A stretch of DNA of 64,000 bases from Candidatus Hydrogenedentota bacterium (GTDB lineage: Bacteria > Hydrogenedentota > Hydrogenedentia > Hydrogenedentales > JAEUWI01): assembly GCA_016791475.1 (NCBI GenBank), contig JAEUWI010000028.1, positions 1-64,000 on the forward strand, read 5' to 3'. Each line of letters begins with the position of its first letter. The stretch's first letter is position 1. The notes under the pieces are model-generated. The model searched no databases, was not told the origin of the DNA, and worked only from the letters and a program-made list of their open reading frames with translations. The translations under genes and the position numbers were made by a program. Of the stretch, positions 43,502-52,900 are shown in pieces.

Positions 43502-43600
43502 GGCCTCTATCCTCACTTCAATTGTCGCGCCGTAAGTGGCTTCTATTGTCGCACAGGCTGTCGGGGGAAGGGTACAGGCAATGGTCTAATCCAAAACGGC

Positions 43601-43632
43601 GCGGGCGGTCCCGGAACTCCAGGACCGCCCGC
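43601..43632 (-). terminator. Terminator of the giant lipoprotein gene
   Basis: GCGGGCGGTCC (43601-43611) pairs perfectly with GGACCGCCCGC (43622-43632) around a ten-base loop, followed on the minus strand by GCCGTTTTGG. It lies about 14 bases beyond the stop codon. Confidence 0.8.
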
Positions 43633-43646
43633 CGCGAAATCCGTCT

Positions 43647-46600
43647 CTACGGGCGGAGGATGACGCCGTCGGCGTCGTTGGTGAAGATTACGCGGTCCAC
43701 GGGAAAGGTGGCGAGCTTCGATACATCGATCTGAGCCGCTTCGCCGGCCGCGTTGATGGAGAGGCGGTCGGCGTAGGCGGTCTCCCCCTCCCCTCCGGCG
43801 CCGAGCTCGATGGTGACCAACTCGGGCAGGCTGATACTGCCGCCGGCGGCCGCCTGGATCCCGAGGGGATCGTAGAAGGGCGCGCAGCGACCGCCGCTAT
43901 CGACGACGATGGTTTGCAGGGCGGGCAGGCTGATCGTGGCCCCGCCGTCGCGGGCGTCCAGGGCGGGTACGCCAAGACAGTGGTCACGCCACTCAAACTG
44001 CGTCAGGAGAGGCAATTCGAGGTGGCCGCCGTTGTTGGTCCACAACTCCACATTCGTCATGGTTTCCACGGGGAGCGACAGGTTGCCCTCGCTCCCAATC
44101 TCCACGCGGGTCAGCAGATTTGCGGCCCGCATGGCGTTCAGCAGGGGTGCGTTCAGCGTGCCCCCGGTGCCGATAGTGATCGATACGTCGCTCAACTCGG
44201 TGACCGCGGGCAGATTCAACGTACCGCCGGAGACAATGTTCATAAACTTGCCGCCGAGTACCGCCTCCGCGCCCCCCAGGGTAACGGTCGCCCCCTCGTT
44301 CACATAGAGTTCCAGCGCTTCGATGGTCGTCAGGTTTGGCAAATCGAGTGTGGCATTTGAGACGTCCAGCCCTCCGGTGAGTTCCGTGACCAGAGAGAGA
44401 GCCGGCGGCGAGTCGCCAACAACCCGCATAGAGCCGTGAATCGCGGTGATGGCGTCGAGCCGCACCTCTCCATTGCCAATGTAGACATGGACACGTTCCT
44501 GCACGCTCGCCATGGAGGGGAGGTCAACCCGACTGGCGTTTCCGCTGGCGTTGACCTCGGCATAGTCAAACTCGCCCAGGGTAAAGGCCGTGAGCATGGG
44601 CATCTCCACCCGTCCGCCTTCAACGGCGCTAATGCCGTAGTTGCAGGGGTAGTCGAGGTTCCGGTCGAAGAGCACCGTGGTAAGGGCGGGCAGGGACACG
44701 AGGCTGTTGGATTCGAAGGCGGCGATCAAGGTGCCGCCAAAACAGGAGGTCGCTGCGTAGGTTTCCAGTTCCGGCAGGGCGATGGTGGCCCCATCCCATG
44801 CGTGCAGGTAAATGTTTTCAACGTAGTTGAGCGGCGCGTTGAAGTCGAACGGGCCATCGAAAACGGTCAGCTCGCCGCCGCCTTCGTCGGCCACCCATTC
44901 GGTAAGTTGCGGGGCGTTGAAGCGGTTGTTGCCATAGAAACGGAAGCGCATGTTTTCCAGGCGCCGGACGTTGAGCAGGTCCACGTTTGCGCCGTTTGCC
45001 ACGGTAAAATCGCCGTTTCGGATGACGACAGGGTCGCCCGGCGGATTGATGATTACCGAGTCTTCCTCGGTCGGCACGCGGCCCTCGCTCCAGTTCGCAG
45101 GATTGTTCCAGTCGGCCCCGTCGGCCCCGATCCACTCCAGCGGTACTTTGGGCGCCACGTTGAAAAAGGTCAAGGTATAGGGTATGACCATGGCATTGTC
45201 CGCGACATCGCGAATGGACCCCGAGGCCACGGAAAGGACATTCCGGCCATAGGGTACGGGCCCGGCGGGCGAAACGATGAGCGTTCGTCCATCCATCAGC
45301 GCCACGCCGTCGATGGGCACATCGACCGGGTCGCTCTTACCCGGCACAGGGTCTTCTCCATAGGCGGTCAGGGTGAAGTCATCGGGTGAGAGCGATTCCG
45401 GATTGATCGCCTCATTGGTGAAGAGCGTCACATTGGCGAGATCCTCTCCTTCTCCACCCTCTCGCGGCAAAGAGCCCGAGATGCGCGGCGGGGTGGTGTC
45501 CGCCGTGGTGGTGATGGTCTGGACGGGGGCCGCCGCGCTGTTGCCGGAGGTATCCACGGCCACGACGGAGAGACTGGCCGTCGCGCCGACAGTCTGCGCG
45601 GGAGTGAAGTAGAACTCGAAGGGGAAGTTCCCATCGCGTTCGACCACCTGACCGTTCACCAGCAGCTCCACATGGCGCACCTGGATATCGTCGGTGGCCT
45701 CCACGGCGATCAGCGCGGACTGGCCGATCTCCACATTGCCCGTTCCATCGCCGACGGTGAAGCTCACGCCGGGTGGTGTGCTGCCCGCGTCGAAGCGGGT
45801 ATAGCTGATGACCTGGAGTCCCGCATCGGAATCGGCGGCGTAGGCCAGGCCGTTGTAGAGCGCCACGGCGCGGGCGATACCCGGCGTGGGGAACTCGGTG
45901 ATGAACTGATCGGTGTTCAGGGGGTCGCTCAGATCATAGAGGGACACATGATGGGGGCCATCCAGGGTGCTGTTCGGGCTCACCGCCGCGATGCCTAGGC
46001 CCTGTCCGTCGTGGAGCAGTTGCTTCCAGCCGAAGAGCTGGGTGTCGGCGGTGGCCAGCGAGCTCAGCGCGGCGGGATTCTGGATGTCCACCACGGTGTA
46101 GCCCGTGCGGTGCGTGGCGAAGGCCAGATCGCCGCCGGCGAAGACCTTGCGGCTCAGTTCCTCATCGCCATAGGAATCGGGCAGGCTGGTCGAGCTTGTG
46201 AAGTCGAGGGCGCCCTGGCCGATGCGGAAGGCCATCAGGCGATAAGACTGATAGGAGGCGCCCTTCTTGGGGATCTGGCCTTGGACGGAAGCCACAGTGG
46301 CGTAGAGCACGTTTCCAGAGACCGTCAGGTCCATGGCCTGCTCGTTGGTAAGGGTGTACTGGGCGACCACCTGTCCCGTGGCGAGCTCCACCATGCCGAT
46401 GCTGTTTGCACCCGCGTTGGACCCCGCGAAGTCCTTCTCTTCCTGGACCACGCCGCCGTTTCCACCCTGACCGGCGGCGAAGGCGTATCCGCCCGCGACG
46501 GCGACGGCGCCAATACTCTCGCCGAAGGCGCCGGCGGGCACCACGTGGATTTCGCTCGCGGTGATCGGGTTGGTCGCGTCGATAATCGACAGGCCCGCGC

Positions 46601-49600
46601 TACCGCAGGCGGCGGCAACATGGTTCGCACCCACGGCAACGGCCGTCGCATTGCCGACGGTCTCCACCTGAGCGACGATGGCGGGGTTCATGCCGTTGTA
46701 GACGTTGAAGAGGGCCACGCCGCCGTCGCCATCCGCCACAGCGATGAGGTTGTCCGCCGCGTCCACATCCACCGCCGTGCCGGGGGTGTCGGTGGCGGCG
46801 ATGATGCCATTTTCCACGATGAACCCGTCCAGCGGATTGGAGCCCTGCTGGATCTCGGCGCCGTCCAGCGTGCCGTCGCCGTCGGTGTCGGGATCGGCGC
46901 CGTCCGTGCCCACGATTTCCTCGGCCGCGTCGGGCAGGCCATCCTCGTCGGCGTCGTCCGGACCACAGGGGGCCAGCACGGGCGCCTGGAGCGCGGTTTC
47001 AAAGCCTGACTCCGCGGACACGCCGACGTAGTCGCCGCAGGTCATGGCGAGGGGATCGAAGACGGAGAGAACAAAGACTGCCTGGGGCGGGAGAATGAAA
47101 TCGTACACACCCTGCTGGGAGGCGCGCGTGCGGAAGGTATTGCCGTTTACATCGAGGCGCACGAAGGCGTTGGGCGTCCAGCCCCGCGCGGCGAGATAGG
47201 CCCGGCCATAGCCGCCGAGGGCCGACGACAGCGCGGGTAGCGCGCCGAGGAAGGCCTCCGCCTCTTCGGGCGTCACCTCCTCCAGCGCCACGGTGTGGGC
47301 GAGGATAGCCTCGAGGAGATCGGTCAGTTCCTCGTCCGTCAGGTCGGCCTTGGCCGCCGAGAGGGCGTTGATGGCGATCTCCACGTCGAGGCACAGATTG
47401 TCCAGGGAGAAATCGGCAAGAGCCGTCTGGGCCTGGGCAAGTGTCGCGGCGGTATTGGTCAGGTTTTCGGCAATGACGGCGATTTGCAGGCAAACCGCCC
47501 GTGCGTCCGCCGGGGCGCACTCGCTATCGAGCAGCGCGTCGCAATAGGGTTGGATGAGCTCCAGGGCCGACTGGGCGCAGGTTACGGCGTTGGACGCCTG
47601 CACGAGGGGCGAGTTCTCCCCCCGCACCGCGGCGAGGAGCGCGTTTATCTCCGCGATTACAGGCTCTTTACCGGCCAGAATGGATTCCAGCAGCAGCAGG
47701 GTGTTGGCGTCGTTTCGTGCGCCGCTGGCCACCTCGCTGATGACCTGGGCCGTCTGGGCCCGGATGCCCTGGACGAGGCTTGCGGTCTGCATTACGGTCG
47801 CGAGTGACGACTGGGCGTCGGCCAACTGGCTTGCGCAGTTCGCCAGGCTCTGTACGTCGAAGGCATCGGGCAGGGCCCACTCCTCTTCCTCGCAGTCCGT
47901 GGGCGGATCCTGGGGCGGATCATTCGGCCGCGGGCGGGGCCTCTGCGGTTGTTCGGGGTTTTCCCGCTCGGGGCGCTCGGGTGTTTCGGGGCCCTCGGCC
48001 TCGGTGCCCGGTGCGTTGCCGTGCCACCCCGGCTGGACGATGCCAACGCCGGGGTCGGTGCAGACGGTGGCGCCGTCTTCGCTGACGGTCATGGGGCCTA
48101 CAATCTCCCATTCGCCGGAATCATGGTTGAAGCTCCAGAGGGCGCTTGGCGCGCCGGGCGGCAGCAGCGCGCCGGTCTCGGGGTCCGGCAGATTGGGAAA
48201 ACAGGCCGGTACGGGCGTATCGAAGTTGTTTGGCCCATCGGTCTGCACCGTGATGACGAGCGGCAGATCCAGTCCTTCGGGCAGGGGGCTCGGCAGGCGG
48301 TCCGGGGCCACCGGCGCGATGCCCACGCGACCACCGCGCTCGCCGAAGTCATTGTAGAGGCTGTCTGGCGGCACGATGACGCGCACGCCCGCGAAATCGG
48401 GATTGGCTTCGATGATTTCATCCACAAAGCCGATTTCGGTGGGTTCTGTCTCGCTCACCTCTCGCAGGGCGCCCGGCTGGATGAGTGGGAGATAGATGTC
48501 TCCCACGTTGGTTTCCGCGCCGGGATTCGCTTCCCACGCCTTGCCGACGGTAGGGTAGTAGGGGCCATCGGGGAAGCTGGTATCAACGGGCGCGCCGTCC
48601 ACGAAGGCCGTGGCCACTTCCAGGCCGCGAATGTGCACGAAGAAGCGGCCCGAGGGGGCGGGATCGAGGCGGAAATTACCCTCCGCGTCGGTGGTGGTGG
48701 CCATGTCGAAGCGGCCATCGACCATGATCTCCACGCCCTCCAGAGGCATGTTGACCTCCGCGCCCTTCGCACCGAGCGCGAGCTCCGAGGCGAAGATGCG
48801 GCCGTAGACCGCGGTGCCGGGCACGGAGGTGAGACCGAGGGTCGTGAAGGTGATGGTGCGGGTGCCGCCGGGCTCGCCGTCGTCGTCCGCATCGATTGTG
48901 CGACCGTCGACGGTGGTGAGCAGGTCGCCGTTGATGGTTACATCGATCGATGCGTTGCCCGGAAGGGGCGCGGTATAGAAGAGGGTTACCTGGCGACCAT
49001 CGGGCGAGAGGTGGCGTCGAACCCCCTGGAGTTGATTGCCGCGCTTCGCAAAGACCGACGTCTCCGTGAGGCTGTCGGGGTCCAGCGGCGCACTGAAGTT
49101 CAAAATGGTCTCGCGGGTCACCGCGATGTCGCCCTCGCCGTCGAAGGGCGCGGAATCCACAAACTTCGCGTCACTCAAGGTCGCCACGCGCACCAGGCCG
49201 ACCTCCGTGGTCGTGTTCTGCGCGATGGCCGTGGTGACGGTGAGGCGCACGTCGTATTCGCCCGGTTCCGTGTAGGTGTGGGTGGGATTGGGATCCGTGC
49301 TGACGCCGCCATCGCCGAAATCCCACGACCAGGCGGTAATGGCTTCGTCGCCGGGCTGGGAACGGTCGAAGAATCGGGCCAGCAGGGGCGCCTGACCTTC
49401 CACGCCGAGGGAAAGGAACGCCGCTGTGGGGCCCCCTTCCACTTCACCCTCGCCTTCACCTTCACCCTCGCCTTCACCTTCACCCTCGCCTTCACCTTCA
49501 CCCTCGCCTTCGCCTTCACCCTCGCCTTCACCTTCACCACCCGTATCGGGTCCCAGCGAGATGGTGATGGCAACGGAGGTGTTGGGCGATACAAGGTCGC

Positions 49601-49826
49601 CCGCGCTGGGGCGCTGGGAGATAACAAGCCCGACCGCGACGGTGTCGCTATGGGCCTGCGAGACGGTGCCGAGGCTCAGTCCGGCATTCTCCAGCGCGGT
49701 TTCCGCCGCCGCCTGGGTCGAGCCCTGAAGATCCGGGACGGAGATGGTGCGGGGTGGACAGCCCGACAAGAGGGCGAGCATCGGCACCAACAAGAATAGA
49801 CACGTAACGACGGACCTGATTTGCAT
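43647..49826 (-). CDS. Giant multidomain surface lipoprotein (PASTA, Gly-Glu linker, PKD, Ig-like, LVIVD-type propeller, repeat domain)
   Basis: A 2,059-residue protein whose signal ends in a lipobox (LALLSGC, Cys23). Modules in order: a PASTA domain (about 27-92, SVPDLQGSTQAAAETALENA); a Gly-Glu linker (about 96-130); a PKD domain (WSWDFGDGG); a Big_5/Ig-like domain (LNFSAPLDPDSL); a carboxypeptidase-regulatory-like domain; a helical part (about 600-870); thrombospondin-type-3 Ca repeats (DADEDGLPDAAEEI, DTDGDGTLDGAEI); an LVIVD-type propeller; two more Ig-like domains; and a 450-residue C-terminal repeat region (LPALTTV, LDLPNLTTIEALEL) that looks like a beta-helix. No catalytic motif seen; adhesion is likely. 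Start at 49826 with AAGGGTGA upstream; a long in-frame upstream extension has no signal logic. Confidence 0.88.
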   Translation of the reverse strand: MQIRSVVTCLFLLVPMLALLSGCPPRTISVPDLQGSTQAAAETALENAGLSLGTVSQAHSDTVAVGLVISQRPSAGDLVSPNTSVAITISLGPDTGGEGEGEGEGEGEGEGEGEGEGEGEGEGEGEGEVEGGPTAAFLSLGVEGQAPLLARFFDRSQPGDEAITAWSWDFGDGGVSTDPNPTHTYTEPGEYDVRLTVTTAIAQNTTTEVGLVRVATLSDAKFVDSAPFDGEGDIAVTRETILNFSAPLDPDSLTETSVFAKRGNQLQGVRRHLSPDGRQVTLFYTAPLPGNASIDVTINGDLLTTVDGRTIDADDDGEPGGTRTITFTTLGLTSVPGTAVYGRIFASELALGAKGAEVNMPLEGVEIMVDGRFDMATTTDAEGNFRLDPAPSGRFFVHIRGLEVATAFVDGAPVDTSFPDGPYYPTVGKAWEANPGAETNVGDIYLPLIQPGALREVSETEPTEIGFVDEIIEANPDFAGVRVIVPPDSLYNDFGERGGRVGIAPVAPDRLPSPLPEGLDLPLVITVQTDGPNNFDTPVPACFPNLPDPETGALLPPGAPSALWSFNHDSGEWEIVGPMTVSEDGATVCTDPGVGIVQPGWHGNAPGTEAEGPETPERPERENPEQPQRPRPRPNDPPQDPPTDCEEEEWALPDAFDVQSLANCASQLADAQSSLATVMQTASLVQGIRAQTAQVISEVASGARNDANTLLLLESILAGKEPVIAEINALLAAVRGENSPLVQASNAVTCAQSALELIQPYCDALLDSECAPADARAVCLQIAVIAENLTNTAATLAQAQTALADFSLDNLCLDVEIAINALSAAKADLTDEELTDLLEAILAHTVALEEVTPEEAEAFLGALPALSSALGGYGRAYLAARGWTPNAFVRLDVNGNTFRTRASQQGVYDFILPPQAVFVLSVFDPLAMTCGDYVGVSAESGFETALQAPVLAPCGPDDADEDGLPDAAEEIVGTDGADPDTDGDGTLDGAEIQQGSNPLDGFIVENGIIAATDTPGTAVDVDAADNLIAVADGDGGVALFNVYNGMNPAIVAQVETVGNATAVAVGANHVAAACGSAGLSIIDATNPITASEIHVVPAGAFGESIGAVAVAGGYAFAAGQGGNGGVVQEEKDFAGSNAGANSIGMVELATGQVVAQYTLTNEQAMDLTVSGNVLYATVASVQGQIPKKGASYQSYRLMAFRIGQGALDFTSSTSLPDSYGDEELSRKVFAGGDLAFATHRTGYTVVDIQNPAALSSLATADTQLFGWKQLLHDGQGLGIAAVSPNSTLDGPHHVSLYDLSDPLNTDQFITEFPTPGIARAVALYNGLAYAADSDAGLQVISYTRFDAGSTPPGVSFTVGDGTGNVEIGQSALIAVEATDDIQVRHVELLVNGQVVERDGNFPFEFYFTPAQTVGATASLSVVAVDTSGNSAAAPVQTITTTADTTPPRISGSLPREGGEGEDLANVTLFTNEAINPESLSPDDFTLTAYGEDPVPGKSDPVDVPIDGVALMDGRTLIVSPAGPVPYGRNVLSVASGSIRDVADNAMVIPYTLTFFNVAPKVPLEWIGADGADWNNPANWSEGRVPTEEDSVIINPPGDPVVIRNGDFTVANGANVDLLNVRRLENMRFRFYGNNRFNAPQLTEWVADEGGGELTVFDGPFDFNAPLNYVENIYLHAWDGATIALPELETYAATSCFGGTLIAAFESNSLVSLPALTTVLFDRNLDYPCNYGISAVEGGRVEMPMLTAFTLGEFDYAEVNASGNASRVDLPSMASVQERVHVYIGNGEVRLDAITAIHGSMRVVGDSPPALSLVTELTGGLDVSNATLDLPNLTTIEALELYVNEGATVTLGGAEAVLGGKFMNIVSGGTLNLPAVTELSDVSITIGTGGTLNAPLLNAMRAANLLTRVEIGSEGNLSLPVETMTNVELWTNNGGHLELPLLTQFEWRDHCLGVPALDARDGGATISLPALQTIVVDSGGRCAPFYDPLGIQAAAGGSISLPELVTIELGAGGEGETAYADRLSINAAGEAAQIDVSKLATFPVDRVIFTNDADGVILRP
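49438..49538. repeat. Low-complexity repeat encoding (Gly-Glu)n
   Basis: About 100 bases of six-base iterations (CCTTCA/CCCTCG on the plus strand) encode roughly 17 Gly-Glu pairs in the lipoprotein on the minus strand. The unit is imperfect at third positions, so it is not a recent slippage product. Confidence 0.9.
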
Positions 49827-50091
49827 TGAATCACCCTTGCCCACGGTCGAAAGCCAGACGCATCTTCCGATCACCGCATGGGATATCTGGTGCGTTGAGA
49901 TACCGCACCTGATCCGTTGCGGCGGATCGGAAGAATCACCACCTCGATGAGCCCGACCGGACAGCCAATCGTGCGGTTTCGGGCCCATGCTCGGACATGG
50001 GGAGTGTAGCAGACGACTCGCTAACCGTCAATCCAATGTGGGAGGCGCGACGTTTCCGCCGCCCCCGAATCAAGGGGGTAACGCGGGGTGG

Positions 50092-51324
50092 TCACGGCAG
50101 CAGAAAGAGCCGCCCGTCGCCCGCGCCGAGGGAGATCTGGATCCCATCCATCAGCGGGCTGTCGTCGATCACGGGGTGTTGTTCGCCGGTCTCTTTGTTT
50201 ACCTCAATGACCGACGCCAAAGGGGCATTGAAGGTGACGGTGGGCCAGGCGGTGTAGGCGAAGTGGTAGTTGTTCAGGAGCACGGCGCGGCGGCCATCGG
50301 CATGCTTGAAGGCGCCCACGAGGTAGTCGCCTTTCGGGTCTTCCGGCGCGCGGGTCAGGTTGGTGATGGGCAGGCCGGCGAGCTTGTCGGTCGGCACATC
50401 GCCCGCCGCTTCATCGACGTGGACGATTTTCTCGCTGGTGAGTTGCATCAGCACCGGCCCCAGGTGTTTCAATTCCGCGTTGATACGCTGTGCCTCGCCG
50501 TAGTGGCGGGATTTGCGTCCGTCGACGTGAATGATGGCGCCGCCTTTGGGGAACTCCGCGCCCTGGGGCGTGTAGTAGCAGAAGTACATGACGCCCTTTG
50601 CGCCATAGGCGATGGAGGTGTAGATTTGCCAGCGGACCTGGGCCTCGGTGGGGTCGGTCTGGGGGCCGTAGGGCATGATGTTGAAGAAATTCCAGAAGGG
50701 CACACCCGCCTTCATAGCGTGCGTGCGAAGTGTGTCGAGATTCTCACAGTAGCCCGCGCGACCGTCCCGGCCCGGGTTGCCGGGGTGGAACTGGGGATAG
50801 TGGTCCATGCTGAGCACTTCGGGCTGGACGATTTCCATGAACTTCCGCACGTGTTCGTCGTAGGTGGGGGCGTCGAGCTGGCCGGGGACGGCGTAGTTCG
50901 GGAAGAGATTAATATAGGGCAGTTTGCCCGGCCGCGCCTTGCGCACGCCGTCGGCCAACTCGCGGAGGGCGGGGAAATCGTCGGCACCGGGTTCGTCGCG
51001 CAGGGCATAGCCCCAGATGGCGGGGCTGTCGGGCAGGGTTGCGGGGTCTGCCGTGCCGGCATAGCCGATCAGCCTGAGGTCCAGCTTCTCGCAGAGCTCC
51101 ACCAGCGTGTCGTGCTCCCCGCCGCCGAAGCCGCCGATGACCATATTGAAATTCGCGTCGGCCACGTCCTGATAGCGCGCCGCCGCCTGATCATCCACGG
51201 GTGGATTCACCCAAAGGCCGATGGCGAAGCGATCCTGCTTGAAGCGTTCCTGGGCGTGAGTGGGAAGGACGCAGAACAGCAGGGCGGAGAGAACGAAGAG
51301 GGAGAGGGGGGCGGCGTGTTTCAT
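50092..51324 (-). CDS. Secreted TIM-barrel-like protein, glycosidase-like, function unknown
   Basis: After a signal peptide (LFVLSALLFCVLPTHAQ) the 410-residue product reads like a glycoside-hydrolase TIM barrel: RFAIGLWVNPPVDD, FNMVIGGFGG, LRLIGYAGTAD, IWGYALRDEPGADDF (a likely acidic active-site strand), YINLFPNYAVPG, VLSMDHYPQF, and a C-terminal beta domain (LGAGDGRLFLLP). Similar proteins are often placed near GH2/GH42-like families, but I cannot assign one. A clean AGGAAG site precedes the ATG. It is transcribed toward the giant lipoprotein gene, 265 bases away. Confidence 0.75.
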   Translation of the reverse strand: MKHAAPLSLFVLSALLFCVLPTHAQERFKQDRFAIGLWVNPPVDDQAAARYQDVADANFNMVIGGFGGGEHDTLVELCEKLDLRLIGYAGTADPATLPDSPAIWGYALRDEPGADDFPALRELADGVRKARPGKLPYINLFPNYAVPGQLDAPTYDEHVRKFMEIVQPEVLSMDHYPQFHPGNPGRDGRAGYCENLDTLRTHAMKAGVPFWNFFNIMPYGPQTDPTEAQVRWQIYTSIAYGAKGVMYFCYYTPQGAEFPKGGAIIHVDGRKSRHYGEAQRINAELKHLGPVLMQLTSEKIVHVDEAAGDVPTDKLAGLPITNLTRAPEDPKGDYLVGAFKHADGRRAVLLNNYHFAYTAWPTVTFNAPLASVIEVNKETGEQHPVIDDSPLMDGIQISLGAGDGRLFLLP

Positions 51325-51542
51325 GGGGTACTTCCTATGAATTGGGTGGACGCGGGAGAAGGGTCATTAAAGCAAAGGCGCGAGCGCATTGCAAGACGTC
51401 AATCGCCGATGTCCGGGAGCGACAACAGGAATCGCCACGCGGGCACTACGTGGATCAATCCATGGGCGGTTTCGACCGTCTCCCCGGTGTGCCGCGTGAC
51501 CCACGGCCGTGATCAGCCGCGGTTATTCAAAATCCGTGGTTC

Positions 51543-51600
51543 AAACCGGTCATAATTCTGTCCAGTTGGCCCTTAAACTGGACAGCATCATGACCGGTTT
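51543..51600. repeat. 58-bp two-tier palindrome upstream of the MoxR operon
   Basis: AAACCGGTCAT (51543-51553) pairs with ATGACCGGTTT (51590-51600), and TGTCCAGTT (51559-51567) with AACTGGACA (51576-51584); the internal bases AATTC and GCATC do not pair. It could be an operator, a folded leader or an old insertion scar. The surrounding 544-base gap (51325-51868) otherwise holds only a possible promoter. Confidence 0.7.
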
Positions 51601-51711
51601 ACTTTTTCGCGGTTGACTGGGGCTGCCCGTGACGCAGGAGCGGAGCTCGACCGGGAATGTTGCTGGAAGGCTCGCCCGCCATCCCCGGCACCGAAATAAA
51701 AATTCACCCTA

Positions 51712-51740
51712 TTGCCAACGGCGGCGTTAACGTATATGCT
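51712..51740 (+). promoter_or_regulatory. Possible sigma-70 promoter of the MoxR operon
   Basis: TTGCCA (51712-51717) and TATGCT (51735-51740) are separated by 17 bases. It would give a leader of about 120 bases before the moxR-like ATG at 51869, whose ribosome site GGAGGG lies at 51858-51863. Confidence 0.5.
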
Positions 51741-51868
51741 AGTGAGTATCGTTACTACGACATGAATAAAACTGGCAGGGTTGGCGTAATGACATCACAG
51801 GCTGGGGCGCTCTTGGGGCGGATTCCAGGCATAGCTTTCAGGCAATCACCGTACATGGAGGGTATTGC

Positions 51869-52900
51869 ATGACACCGAGGTCGTTGGAAACTGCCGAGCC
51901 GGGGGCCGATCTGGAGGCCGCCCGGGAGTTTCTGGAGCGATTCAACACGCTCCGGGCCGAGATCCACAAGGTGGTCATCGGGCAGGAACACATTATTCTG
52001 CAATTACTTACGGCGATGTTCGCCCAGGGCCACGTGCTGGTTATTGGGGTGCCGGGACTTGCCAAGACGCTGCTGGTGAAGACCCTGGCCCAGTCGCTGG
52101 GCTGGGATTTCAAACGGATTCAATTCACGCCGGATTTGATGCCTTCGGACATTACGGGCACGGAGATTCTGCAGATCGATCCCCAGACGGGCGGCCGCGT
52201 GATGCATTTTGTGAAGGGTCCCATCTTCGCGAACCTCATTCTGGCGGACGAAATCAACCGCACCTCCCCAAAAACGCAGGCGGCACTCCTGGAGGCGATG
52301 CAGGAATACACGGTGACGGCGGCGGGCACGACCTACACCCTGCAGAAGCCGTTCTTCGTCGTGGCCACGCAGAACCCGATTGAGCACGAGGGCACCTATC
52401 CCCTGCCCGAGGCCCAGTTGGACCGCTTCATGTTCAGCATCAACATCGGCTATCCCTCGGCGGAGGAAGAGTGCGATATCGTGGAGGGCACCACCACCGA
52501 CGCGGTGCAGGACGTGCTGCCCGTCTTTGGTCCGGAAGATATCCTGCGTTATCAGGCGCTGGTGCGCAGTGTTCCCGTGTCGCGCCACGTAACGGAGTAT
52601 GCCGTGCGCCTGGCGCGGGCATCTCGGCCCAAATTGGATGACAGTCCCGAGTATATTAACAATTATGTGGAGTGGGGCGCCGGACCCCGAGCCTCTCAGT
52701 ACCTCATCCTCGCGGCGAAGTGCCTGGCGCTTTTGAAGGGCAAAGCGGCCCCTTCGGCGCTGGAGGTGCAGGAGGTCGCCATGCCCGTGCTCCAGCATCG
52801 CATCATTCCCAACTACAATGCGGCGGGCGAGGATATTTCTTCCCGGCAGATCGTGAAGTGGATTCTCGAACATGTCGAACAGCCGTCTTACAAGCATTAG
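51869..52900 (+). CDS. MoxR family AAA+ ATPase
   Basis: MoxR proteins are chaperone-like ATPases that work with VWA-domain proteins in assembly of envelope or metal-enzyme complexes. Seen: Walker A GVPGLAKT, the QFTPDLMPSDITGTEI motif, Walker B LILADEINRTSPKTQAALLE, sensor 1 VVATQNPIEHEGTYPLPEAQ, and the C-terminal lid (GAGPRASQYLILAAKCLALL). Length 343. The end overlaps the DUF58 gene by 29 bases in another frame, so the two are coupled. Confidence 0.95.
   Translation: MTPRSLETAEPGADLEAAREFLERFNTLRAEIHKVVIGQEHIILQLLTAMFAQGHVLVIGVPGLAKTLLVKTLAQSLGWDFKRIQFTPDLMPSDITGTEILQIDPQTGGRVMHFVKGPIFANLILADEINRTSPKTQAALLEAMQEYTVTAAGTTYTLQKPFFVVATQNPIEHEGTYPLPEAQLDRFMFSINIGYPSAEEECDIVEGTTTDAVQDVLPVFGPEDILRYQALVRSVPVSRHVTEYAVRLARASRPKLDDSPEYINNYVEWGAGPRASQYLILAAKCLALLKGKAAPSALEVQEVAMPVLQHRIIPNYNAAGEDISSRQIVKWILEHVEQPSYKH

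Noticed and set aside
49438-49538. Short tandem repeats considered as a CRISPR or assembly artefact
   Set aside because: There are no spacers; the repeat is in frame within a lipoprotein and codes for a known type of Gly-Glu linker.
47949-49799. A 616-codon plus-strand frame with Thr-Phe-Thr-Leu-Ala-Phe runs
   Set aside because: This is the complement of the Gly-Glu linker and surrounding lipoprotein domains.
51657-51872. A 71-codon frame just before the moxR-like gene
   Set aside because: It overlaps the likely promoter and leader, has no ribosome site and no recognisable features.
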